A program made the position numbers and the translations under genes. Shown here piece after piece: positions 51,234-59,305 of a stretch of DNA of 61,003 nucleotides (positions within the stretch are counted from its first letter, which is position 1; each line of letters starts with the position of its first letter). The DNA comes from Oscillatoriales cyanobacterium (GTDB lineage Bacteria; Cyanobacteriota; Cyanobacteriia; Cyanobacteriales; Microcoleaceae), in the NCBI GenBank assembly GCA_004294385.1, contig REAP01000023.1, forward strand, positions 1 to 61,003, read 5' to 3'. The notes under the pieces were generated by a model, which ran no database searches, was not told the DNA's origin, and worked only from the letters and a program-made list of their open reading frames with translations.

Positions 51234-53021
51234 TCACACATCCAGTTCGCCGTCATTCCCGCCGCCTCTGGCACCAGAATAAACCAAACCCCGCTGCATA
51301 TCAAGCGTCAGCATAGTTCCGTCCCGAATTACCCGCGTGGCATTCTCCACACCAACCATCACCGGTACGCCCAAACGCAAACCAATAATCGCGGCGTGAG
51401 AAGTCAAACTCTCTTCCTCCGTCACCACACCCGCTGCTTTCCGAATCATCTCCACAAAATCAGCGCTAGTGTGGTTGACTACCAAAATGTCTCCTGGGTG
51501 GAAATTCGCCACATCCGCAGCAGTATGAGCCACCCTGGCCATGCCGCTCACCGATCCCAGGCCGACACTGGTACCCTTGCCCAAAACCGCTGTCACCATC
51601 TCCACCTTAATCAAATCCGTTGAGCCAGCTACCCCTTGGAGAGTACCGGCTGTCATCACCACCAAATCACCGTCAGAAAGCAATTCTTTCTCTTGGGCGA
51701 CATTGATTGCAGATTGAAATGTCTGACCGGTGGAGGGCAAATCTAGCACCAGCAGCGGTTTTACTCCCCATACCAGTTGGAGTTGTCGCGCTACGTCTAC
51801 GTGAGGAGTAACTGCCAAAATCGGAGTTTTTGGTCGGAACTTCGAGACATTTCGGGCTGTAGCACCGGTTTTGGTCAGCGTCATAATTGCGGCTGCGTTC
51901 AACTGTTCGGATATTTGGCTGACGGCTTGGCTGATGCCGTTGGTGATCGATCGCCCAATATCTTCTACATTCCTAATATTGCCCTTAATCCCTTCCCTCT
52001 CCATCCGCACTGCAATTCTTGCCATCGTCGCCACCGCTTCTACGGGGAAACTGCCCACAGCGGTTTCATTGGAGAGCATCACCGCATCAGTTCCGTCGAG
52101 AATCGCGTTGGCGACGTCGGAAATCTCGGCGCGGGTGGGACGAGGATTGTTGACCATGCTATCGAGCATCTGGGTAGCGGTAATCACCGGAATGCCCATG
52201 CGGTTGGAGGTGGCAATTAGGCGCTTTTGCAAAATCGGTACGTCTTCGGCTGGTAGTTCTACTCCCAAGTCACCACGGGCAACCATTACGCCATTACATA
52301 GGGCGAGAATTGCTTCCATTTGCTCGATCGCCTCGTGCTTCTCGATCTTAGCAATAACAGGTACTTGCTTACCCGCACTAGCAATCAGCTCTTTAATTTC
52401 GAGCATATCCTGGGGATTCCGCACGAAACTCAGCGCTACCCAATCGACACCTTGGTCGAGACCAAACATTAAATCTTTGCGGTCTTTATCCGTCAGCGCT
52501 TTGATTGACAGGTAAACTCCCGGAAAATTTACGCCTTTGTTGTTGGAAAGCGGGCCGCCGACGACCACACGACAGTACAATTCGCGGGAATTGCGGTCTA
52601 CTTTTTCCACGACCATTTCCACTTTCCCGTCATCGAGCAGAATGACTGCACCTTCTGGAACTTCATCTGCTAGAGGTTCGTAGGTGACGGAGGAAATTAG
52701 CTCGGTGCCTGGAACCGGGCGGCTGGTTAAAATGAAATGCTCGCCGTTTTTGACAACAATAGAGCCTGTTTCAAAGCGCCCTAAACGAATTTTCGGGCCT
52801 TGGAGGTCTTGGAGGATGGCGACTGGCTGGTTGAGTTCAAAGGATGCTTGCCGGATTAGGCGAATGCTCCGCAGGTGGTCTTCTTCTGTTCCGTGGGAAA
52901 AATTGAGTCGCAAGGTTGTCGCACCGGCTTCTATGAGCTGGCGCAGCACTTGTGGATCTGAAGTTGCTGGGCCAATGGTGGCGACGATTTTAGTCCGGCG
53001 TAGGGATTTTGGCGATTGCAT
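51234..53021 (-). CDS. pyk: pyruvate kinase with C-terminal PEP-utiliser domain
   Basis: Pyruvate kinase of 595 residues, about 120 longer than the common form. It transfers phosphate from PEP to ADP in the last step of glycolysis. Core motifs are TKIVATIGPAT, LRLNFSHGTEEDH, ILQDLQGPKIRLG, VIAKIEKHEAIEQMEAIL and MVARGDLGVELPAEDVPILQ (active site). The extra C-terminal domain (about 500-595) has LTSHAAIIGLRLGVPVMVG, the PEP-utiliser mobile-domain pattern. This longer form is standard in cyanobacteria and Bacilli. The ATG is at 53021. The gene is complete. Confidence 0.96.
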   Translation of the reverse strand: MQSPKSLRRTKIVATIGPATSDPQVLRQLIEAGATTLRLNFSHGTEEDHLRSIRLIRQASFELNQPVAILQDLQGPKIRLGRFETGSIVVKNGEHFILTSRPVPGTELISSVTYEPLADEVPEGAVILLDDGKVEMVVEKVDRNSRELYCRVVVGGPLSNNKGVNFPGVYLSIKALTDKDRKDLMFGLDQGVDWVALSFVRNPQDMLEIKELIASAGKQVPVIAKIEKHEAIEQMEAILALCNGVMVARGDLGVELPAEDVPILQKRLIATSNRMGIPVITATQMLDSMVNNPRPTRAEISDVANAILDGTDAVMLSNETAVGSFPVEAVATMARIAVRMEREGIKGNIRNVEDIGRSITNGISQAVSQISEQLNAAAIMTLTKTGATARNVSKFRPKTPILAVTPHVDVARQLQLVWGVKPLLVLDLPSTGQTFQSAINVAQEKELLSDGDLVVMTAGTLQGVAGSTDLIKVEMVTAVLGKGTSVGLGSVSGMARVAHTAADVANFHPGDILVVNHTSADFVEMIRKAAGVVTEEESLTSHAAIIGLRLGVPVMVGVENATRVIRDGTMLTLDMQRGLVYSGARGGGNDGELDV

Positions 53022-53536
53022 GAATTGAGATGGGGTGGCTGGAGGATTTATTGTTTAAATTTCGGCTAACGTTTGATCTTTCACTACAAGCAATGATGCT
53101 AGTCTTAATTCTTAAAAATTTCTCGATCGTCAAAACAGCGGGCATTGACCATTCTCTAGAATATCTGACTTTATTACCGATCTATAATCTTTTCTTGGGG
53201 ATCGCCTTTTCTTAAAAATAACTTTAGATTTAGGGCTTGACAAATCTACAATTATCCCGACGGAAATTGGCCAAACAGGGAATCGGGCATTGGGCATTGG
53301 TGGTTCCTTTTCCTTCTGGGAATTAGCAACAATCAGTAACGGCTTCGAGGTCAAGACTTCGAGTCCATCGATTCGACCCACACAGGCTGGTCATGTTGTG
53401 GCTTGCATCCCGCTCGAAGAGTCGGACAGTCTACAAACCCCTCCCTTTAGGGATGGGGTTCATGACAAAACTTTACTATTGACAGGCTTGTATCTTATAC
53501 TACGCAAGTGGGAAATATTAAGGAGTGTTAACAAAG
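53022..53536. other. gene-free region between pyk and crtR
   Basis: A 515-base stretch between two divergent genes. No convincing reading frame was found; frames on both strands lack family features. It contains a GGGCATTGGGCATTGGTGG duplication near 53284. Before crtR there is TATACT at 53496-53501 with TTTACT 18 bases upstream (53472-53477), a possible promoter. The region probably holds the promoters of both genes. Confidence 0.5.
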
Positions 53537-54427
53537 ATGTCGGAGGCAGGACGGCCGCTGACAGTGCCTAGAGAGTTTCTGAGTCCTCCGGGTGACTTCA
53601 ATCCAACGCTGCTGCTGTTTTTGAGTGCAGTAGCGATTATCGTGATCTCATACTTTGGTTTCTGGAATTGGGAATGGCCCCAATGGTGTTGTTTTTCGCT
53701 GAACGTATTGGCATTGCACATGGCGGGTACAGTGATTCACGATGCGTCTCATCATGCGGCGCACCGCGATCGCACCATCAATGCTATTTTGGGACACGGC
53801 AGTGCGCTGATGTTGGGCTTTGCCTACCCGGTCTTTACACGGGTACATATGCAGCATCATGCTCACGTTAATGACCCAGAAAACGACCCAGACCATTATG
53901 TTTCTACCGGTGGGCCTCTGTGGTTAATTGCTGCAAGGTTTTTTTACCACGAGATTTTCTTCTTTAAGCGCAAACTGTGGCGAAAATACGAACTTTGGGA
54001 ATGGTTTTTCAGCCGTTTGTTTGTGATTGGAGTGGTGTATATCGCCATTCAACATGACCAATTAGGTTACGTGCTGAATTTTTGGTTTTCTCCTGCTTTA
54101 GTAGTAGGGTTGGCGTTGGGGTTATTTTTTGATTATTTGCCGCACCGTCCATTTCATGAGCGCGATCGCTGGAAAAATGCCAGAGTATATCCTAGTCCAA
54201 TTCTAAACATCTTAATTTTGGGGCAGAATTATCACCTGATTCATCACCTGTGGCCTTCAATTCCTTGGTACAATTACAAACCCGCCTACGAAGCTGTCAA
54301 GCCACTGTTAGACGAAAAAGGTTCTCCTCAAAGTTTGGGAATATTGGAAGGGAAAAAGGACTTTTGGAGTTTTATATATGACATCTTTTTAGGGATTAGG
54401 TTGCATCACAAGAAAACCTCTGATTGA
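53537..54427 (+). CDS. crtR: beta-carotene hydroxylase
   Basis: Membrane di-iron hydroxylase of 296 residues, which adds hydroxyl groups to beta-carotene rings to make zeaxanthin. Start is ATG 53537, with AAGGAG at 53520-53525; a GTG at 53525 overlaps that site and is rejected. The His boxes are complete: HDASHHAAH, HMQHHAHVNDPEND, and ILGQNYHLIHHLWPSIPWYN. Four helices fit the family. It belongs to the cyanobacterial CrtR class, related to fatty-acid desaturases. A clear terminator follows. No other carotenoid gene is nearby. Confidence 0.94.
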   Translation: MSEAGRPLTVPREFLSPPGDFNPTLLLFLSAVAIIVISYFGFWNWEWPQWCCFSLNVLALHMAGTVIHDASHHAAHRDRTINAILGHGSALMLGFAYPVFTRVHMQHHAHVNDPENDPDHYVSTGGPLWLIAARFFYHEIFFFKRKLWRKYELWEWFFSRLFVIGVVYIAIQHDQLGYVLNFWFSPALVVGLALGLFFDYLPHRPFHERDRWKNARVYPSPILNILILGQNYHLIHHLWPSIPWYNYKPAYEAVKPLLDEKGSPQSLGILEGKKDFWSFIYDIFLGIRLHHKKTSD

Positions 54428-54428
54428 C

Positions 54429-54462
54429 AAAAACCCGGTTTCTCAAAGAAGCCGGGTTTTTT
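54429..54462 (+). terminator. rho-independent terminator after crtR
   Basis: AAAACCCGGTTTCT, loop CAA, then AGAAGCCGGGTTTTTT: an 11-12 bp stem with one G-T pair followed by a T-run, starting two bases after the crtR stop codon. Confidence 0.85.
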
Positions 54463-54542
54463 ATAGTTGACAGTTTATCTCGCTTGTCTGCGGAGGCAGA
54501 CTTCGTTTGACAAGAAGCGGTTTCAACCGCCGAATCATCTTA

Positions 54543-54968
54543 TTATTTTTCCCCAGCCACCGCCACCGCTAAACTCCAATCCGGCCGCAAATTTTGAGCT
54601 CCCCGCAAATAAGGATGATACATTTCAACGTGTGCCGGCCAATTAACATGAATTAAAAACCGGATGCAGCGTTCCAAAGAACCCTTAACATACATTTGCT
54701 GGACATCCAATAAAGGAACATTACACCAACGAGGGCGTTCGCGGGCAATCGCAGCCGGAAACACAGCATCCAAATCGCGAGTGACAGAAAACGTAGCACT
54801 AATAATTAATTCTGGATTTAAATCATTTCTTGCTTCTAATTCATCTAATAATTCTCTCACCACTTCTCGAATTGCTTCTACCGAATTATCGCTAGCAGTA
54901 GTTGCCCCACGAATCGCCCGCACTTGCCATTCCACGCCAATATGTTTCATTTTTTTATCATCAGTCAT
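54543..54968 (-). CDS. aroH: chorismate mutase, AroH type
   Basis: Monofunctional chorismate mutase of up to 141 residues. It converts chorismate to prephenate, toward phenylalanine and tyrosine. The AroH fold is recognised by QVRAIRGATTASDNSVEAIR, LIISATFSVTRDLDAVFPAA, ARERPRWCNVPLLDVQQMYV and CIRFLIHVNW. The key Arg in VRAIRGATT and Arg in ARERP fit the Bacillus enzyme. The start may be ATG 54968 or the ATG at 54950, six codons later, which matches most relatives better. Tandem repeats begin directly upstream. Confidence 0.92.
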   Translation of the reverse strand: MTDDKKMKHIGVEWQVRAIRGATTASDNSVEAIREVVRELLDELEARNDLNPELIISATFSVTRDLDAVFPAAIARERPRWCNVPLLDVQQMYVKGSLERCIRFLIHVNWPAHVEMYHPYLRGAQNLRPDWSLAVAVAGEK

Positions 54969-55232
54969 TGGTCATTAGTCATTGATCATTGGTCATTGGT
55001 CATTAGTTGTAAGTTATTAGTTATTAGTTGTTAGTTATTGGTTATTAGTCAATAATAAGTCGTTAGTTGTTAAATACTAGCCGCTAGGTATTTGTAATCA
55101 GCAATCTTTACTGGTTAGTTAATCACTAAATGACTAATGACTGCTGACTAATGACTAATGACTGCTGACTAATGACTGCTGACTAATGACTAATGACTGC
55201 TGACTAATGACTGCTGACTAATGACTAATGAC
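54968..55232. repeat. tandem repeats of TCATTGG and TGACTAATGAC types
   Basis: Three short-repeat blocks follow each other: TCATTGGTCATTAG-type heptamers (54968-55010), TTAGTTATTAG-type units (55010-55080), and about ten copies of GACTAATGACTGCT-like units (55130-55231). They fill the gap between sppA and aroH. No spacers of constant length are present, so it is not a CRISPR array. Confidence 0.85.
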
Positions 55233-55244
55233 CAATTTATTTAA

Positions 55245-56063
55245 TCACGGACGATACATCCACAGCGGCAAACCGCTAGTAGACACCTCGAATTCCAGCC
55301 AACTTTTGTAAGCTGAAAGCCCCGATATATCCAGACTACTCCCCAAGACGCGATTTAGGAAAGGTTTTGATTTTTCCAGAGTGCAGGATTCGGTTTTTTC
55401 CGGGTCAAGTCCCGCGAGTTCCGCTGTCCAACGACGAGCGTCCTCTTCTGTTCCCAGTCGATCGACCAAACCCAACTCTAAGGCTTGCTGGCCGGTGAAA
55501 ACACGTCCATCGGCAAAACTTTTAACTTTCTCAACAGTCAGTTTCCGGGCTTCTGCAACGGTTTCTACGAACTGCTGATAGCTGGTGTCGATCAAATCTT
55601 GCAGAATTTGCTGTTCTGGTGGAGTCAATTCGCGATCGAATGCCAAAATATCTTTATACGGGCCAGACTTAATCACCTGAAAAGAAACGCCTACTTTGTC
55701 TAATAGTCGTTCTAAATTATTGCCCCGGATAATCACGCCAATGCTACCGGTAATTGTACCTGGATTAGCAACGATATATTCGGCTCCCATGCCGATGTAA
55801 ACCCCTCCAGAAGCTGAGATATTGCCAAAACTGGCAACAATTTTGACTTTTTCGCCCAAACGCTTCAGGGCGCTGTAGATTTCCTGGGAATCTCCGACAG
55901 TGCCGCCGGGAGAGTCTATCCGCAGCAGTAAAGCCGGAAATTTGCGTTCTTCAACGGTTTTGAGCGCTTCTAGAACTCGTTTGCGGGTATCTCCGGCAAT
56001 GGCGCCAGTGATTTCGATGCGAGCGATTTGTTTACGGTAGCGAGGCTTGAATGGCCAAATCAT
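55245..56063 (-). CDS. sppA: signal peptide peptidase SppA (short form)
   Basis: Ser-Lys membrane-associated protease, 272 residues, the single-domain form. It degrades cleaved signal peptides. Motifs are ARIEITGAIAGD, LLRIDSPGGTVGDSQEIY, the nucleophile region IVASFGNISASGGVYIGMGA, TGSIGVIIRGNNL and a Lys in the KSGPYKD segment. There is no obvious N-terminal membrane helix; WPFKPRYRK begins the protein, so it may be peripheral. The C-terminal region VLGSSLDISGLSAYKSWLEF is family-typical for cyanobacteria. Confidence 0.92.
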   Translation of the reverse strand: MIWPFKPRYRKQIARIEITGAIAGDTRKRVLEALKTVEERKFPALLLRIDSPGGTVGDSQEIYSALKRLGEKVKIVASFGNISASGGVYIGMGAEYIVANPGTITGSIGVIIRGNNLERLLDKVGVSFQVIKSGPYKDILAFDRELTPPEQQILQDLIDTSYQQFVETVAEARKLTVEKVKSFADGRVFTGQQALELGLVDRLGTEEDARRWTAELAGLDPEKTESCTLEKSKPFLNRVLGSSLDISGLSAYKSWLEFEVSTSGLPLWMYRP

Positions 56064-56206
56064 GGGCAGTTTTATGAACTTGTGTAGCTAACTTCTAGTG
56101 TGCCTTATTAAGTTCTTAAAAGTGGCTGCGGTTTAAGAACAGCTACAATTGGAAACTGTCGATCGCATCGAACGGGCTTTATCAACTACTACCGGATTGG
56201 AATTAA

Positions 56207-56788
56207 CTAATCAGAAACTTCCAATTGCGATATGGCATAGCGGGCGACAGTCAAACTAACTCTAGCCTGTTCCATTTCAGACAATTCTTCCCAAGGTCTG
56301 CTAAAAACCATCCCTAATTCCCCACCTTCGGCATCAACATTTCGCATCGAAAAAGCCAAAGGACGGGCAAAAACCTGCAAATCTTCCTCAGCCCACTGAG
56401 GTAAAATATCCACCACACAATCTACCATTTGATCGGCTAAAGATTGATACTTAACTGTGGCAATTTGGACACTTTGAGCGATGCTGGCGACTAAATCTTG
56501 AGGAAAGCTAGCAAATTTTTCGCGCAAAGACTTTTGCAAAGTTGTGGTTAGCCAAACTTGTTCTAATTGCGAGAATAATACTTGTGACTTTAGGGCAATA
56601 TCCGTGTCGCTGAAGGAATCTGATAGTGCAAACTCCTGTTCTAAAGCCATCAAATAAGATTCTGATTCAAGCTGTGCAGGATTCCAGGGATAAGCAACAT
56701 CGGTCTGAACAATTGTTGCCAGAAGTTCCATCTCGGCCTGAGTTTCACAGTTGCGAAAATATTGAGAATCAGGAGTTTGAGGGGCCAT
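56207..56788 (-). CDS. conserved cyanobacterial protein of unknown function
   Basis: Soluble, acidic, mainly helical protein of 193 residues (start MAPQTPDSQYFRNCETQAEM; end VSLTVARYAISQLEVSD). It has no signal peptide or membrane helix and no motif I recognise. It starts 108 bases downstream of the CHAT-FHA gene on the same strand and is likely cotranscribed with it. A partner or substrate role for the CHAT protease is a guess from position. The gene is complete. Confidence 0.65.
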   Translation of the reverse strand: MAPQTPDSQYFRNCETQAEMELLATIVQTDVAYPWNPAQLESESYLMALEQEFALSDSFSDTDIALKSQVLFSQLEQVWLTTTLQKSLREKFASFPQDLVASIAQSVQIATVKYQSLADQMVDCVVDILPQWAEEDLQVFARPLAFSMRNVDAEGGELGMVFSRPWEELSEMEQARVSLTVARYAISQLEVSD

Positions 56789-56896
56789 GATTTTATACCT
56801 AAATGGGAAAAAAAATACAGAACAGGTCGATCGCCGATCGCTGAAACTAGCTACATCATCACCTCAATTGGTTCCGCAATCAGTCTCACTTTAACC

Positions 56897-58690
56897 TCAA
56901 GTTTTGGGAACCTCGATCGTAAACTCAAACATCTGACCTTGAGAACTACCAAATTTTAGCTGAACACCCGATCGCAGCAACAGTTCTTGGTGGTGAACCC
57001 TTTGCCATCCATCATCCCCCAACACTAGAGTGCCATAACGAGAGAAATCGCGCAGGAAGTAACTAGGTTCCTCCCGCCCATCTACCACGCTATTGCGACA
57101 GAAAATCTCCGCGTGTTTTTGAGAAACCCACTGTTCTCGAATCACCACATCGTTTTCTTCCCAACGTCCAACTCGAACCATCCCAGCCCGAATTGACCAA
57201 ACCCGATCGGGATTTGAACTGTGGGATTGTTGATTTTCGCCGCGCCCCCGCAAGTAAGCAGCAGAGGGTAAACGTCCCAACCAAGTAGAAGAATTTACAG
57301 GTAATTCAGTTTTGATATCATCTACCGGATCGGTCAATTCACCGTCAAACTCCGGGTGCATATACAACACAGGTAACGTCCAAGCCGGTTGATTGAACTT
57401 ATACAGCGTCAGTAGTTGCTGTCTAGCGATCGCCACAGCCCGATCGATCGCCATCCGTCCAGCCAAAGCTTGGGCGAAAGTTTGGATAAAACTCAGGGCT
57501 TCGCGATCGGCGATCGAATCCCGCATCCCCAACACCGCCGGCACCCCGTGATGGATCAACACTTCTGCTAGACTGCTACGGGCGATCGCCTGTTTCTGCC
57601 CATTGCTTAAATCAACCATTTCCACCGCCGGTTGAGCGCCCCAGCAGGCATTGAATACCGCCAACGTCACCCCCCCTCGGACTAAAACCTGAGCCAGTTC
57701 AGTGCCATTAATAATGGTGTCTGGCCCCAAAAACAAGAAGCCTCCATCGGGCCCCGGCATCCCGTGGCCAGCGTAAAACAAGATGTTATAGGCTTGTGTT
57801 TCCAACCTAGAAATTAGTTGTGCGCGACTCGGTTCGATCAGAGTATCAACGTGAGTCGGAACACTGACATCCAAGTATTTGCCACTATCATCAGTTTTGC
57901 TGGCAGTTTCCAGAACTTGACGCAAATCTAGTGCTTCTTTTTCCAACTGCAATTGACGATTACTGGTTGAAAATTGAGAATTGACCGCAATTCCGGGGTC
58001 TCCTTGTCCCAAAACTAGCAAAATGTTCAGAGACTCCGCCAGACGCAGTGGCCCCAAAGGCTCAACATTGCTGGTAGTGCGGCTGAAAAGTAGTTGTTGC
58101 GACAGAGAAATTGCCGGTTGACCGGCTTGAGGCTGCATAATTTCCCAAGGTAAAGCTATTAAATAGGGTTCTCGCAAGTCTAGTCGGACTCGCAGAGGTT
58201 GATTTTGCCCGATCGCAATACCTTTACTTTCTTGGAGACTACCTTGAATCGGCCCTTCAAACAACCACTGCCAAAGATTGATCCCAAAATGCTGCATGAG
58301 GCGGCTGCTGTAGCTGGCTGGTTGTGGTGGCGGAGTTTTCCCCCCCTCACGCAGCCCCTCTGGATTGAGATTGATTGGCACTTGCGATCGGGGTAACTCT
58401 AGGGAGTGAGGGCTGAGTTTTGCAGTTTCTGCCAGTATCTTCTGGCTATTTTGGGGTGATCCGAAAGTGCGATCGGGATTCAAAGGCAATTCATGAATCG
58501 TCCCGGAGGAGGAGAACATTTCTTGCCAAGCTTGCCACGCTTGGGATAGGGTGTCCGGCCACATACAGTCATGGTGAACATACCCGCTGGGATAGGGGGC
58601 CTGTAGAACCCAGGTGGCAAAATGGTTTGCCCCAGAGGTTTTCATGCGAGCGATCGCTATACTGAGGCAAGGATTTTCAGGGCGCGCCAT
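56897..58690 (-). CDS. CHAT protease domain fused to an FHA domain
   Basis: Protein of 597 residues. An N-terminal region of about 200 residues contains NHFATWVLQAPYPSGYVHHD and QAWQAWQEMF. The CHAT caspase-like domain follows, with the catalytic His in ILFYAGHGMPGPDGGFLF near residue 306 and the Cys in LAVFNACWGAQPAVEM near residue 347; GVPAVLGMRDSIADREALSF is the next conserved block. A C-terminal FHA domain (about 495-597) has VRVGRWEENDVVIREQ and VSQKHAEIF, the phosphothreonine-binding residues. The fusion suggests a protease recruited to phosphorylated targets. No kinase lies in the window. Both catalytic residues are present. Confidence 0.87.
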   Translation of the reverse strand: MARPENPCLSIAIARMKTSGANHFATWVLQAPYPSGYVHHDCMWPDTLSQAWQAWQEMFSSSGTIHELPLNPDRTFGSPQNSQKILAETAKLSPHSLELPRSQVPINLNPEGLREGGKTPPPQPASYSSRLMQHFGINLWQWLFEGPIQGSLQESKGIAIGQNQPLRVRLDLREPYLIALPWEIMQPQAGQPAISLSQQLLFSRTTSNVEPLGPLRLAESLNILLVLGQGDPGIAVNSQFSTSNRQLQLEKEALDLRQVLETASKTDDSGKYLDVSVPTHVDTLIEPSRAQLISRLETQAYNILFYAGHGMPGPDGGFLFLGPDTIINGTELAQVLVRGGVTLAVFNACWGAQPAVEMVDLSNGQKQAIARSSLAEVLIHHGVPAVLGMRDSIADREALSFIQTFAQALAGRMAIDRAVAIARQQLLTLYKFNQPAWTLPVLYMHPEFDGELTDPVDDIKTELPVNSSTWLGRLPSAAYLRGRGENQQSHSSNPDRVWSIRAGMVRVGRWEENDVVIREQWVSQKHAEIFCRNSVVDGREEPSYFLRDFSRYGTLVLGDDGWQRVHHQELLLRSGVQLKFGSSQGQMFEFTIEVPKT

Positions 58691-58978
58691 TCACAACTAC
58701 CGAGTCTGGACATAAAGTGCGATCGAGTTTCTCTATTTAGTCTATCGGGTTTGGGGCTTGGTAGATTAATCAGTCCTGAACGCACAGTTCCTGAAGATCG
58801 CGTTTTGTAGGGGCAATCCCGTTTCCCTACCCGATGCCCGATGCCCTGATTTTGTAAACAATTGTAACTATAAGAGCGTTAAAAGGTTAAACTTCATTAC
58901 GGAGTTGAGAATTAGAAAGATAGCGTGATAGTGTCTATAATTATTGAAAATACTGCAAACACAAAGCAGGAGAACACT

Positions 58979-59179
58979 TTGAACTCTAATTTAAAACAAT
59001 ACCCCGCTTGTTCGCTGCGCGAAGATGTCAGTGAGTATGTGGCTCACCTACAGCTTCACATGACTTTACAGGCTCGTAACTTGCTTCCTACGATTACGCA
59101 GGCTAAGGATAGTCGCGAACTACTTTTGCAGCAGACTCAGGCTCATTTTGAGAAACGAGTGTCTCGACAAGTTCTTTAA
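58979..59179 (+). CDS. small protein of unknown function
   Basis: Protein of 66 residues from a TTG at 58979, chosen because AGGAG lies six bases before it; an upstream frame from 58925 has no such site. The sequence is soluble and helical (LREDVSEYVAHLQLHMTLQA then AKDSRELLLQQTQAHFEKRV). No family is recognised. It is followed by a hairpin terminator, which supports a real short transcript. The 234-base gap before it (58691-58924) contains only repeats of the GCCCGATGCC type. Confidence 0.5.
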   Translation: MNSNLKQYPACSLREDVSEYVAHLQLHMTLQARNLLPTITQAKDSRELLLQQTQAHFEKRVSRQVL

Positions 59180-59240
59180 ATAAATTTACGATCGCCCAAT
59201 TCGATCGCTCTTTACAAAATTACATAATTATTGCAGAAAT

Positions 59241-59262
59241 CCGGTATTCCCTAAAATACCGG
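59241..59262 (+). terminator. hairpin terminator after the 66-residue gene
   Basis: CCGGTATT and AATACCGG form an 8-bp perfect stem around CCCTAA, extendable by AAAT/GTTT, followed by TATTTT. Confidence 0.7.
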
Positions 59263-59305
59263 GTTTATTTTCGGTAATATGCTTTTGTACTAAAAACAAA
59301 TTTTT

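Noticed and set aside
53030..53215. 61-codon plus-strand frame after pyk start
   Set aside because: No ribosome site, no homology I recognise, and it begins within the pyk promoter region.
55130..55231. Regular GACTAATGACTGCT units, considered as a CRISPR array
   Set aside because: The units are contiguous with no unique spacers of constant size and no cas genes are in the window.
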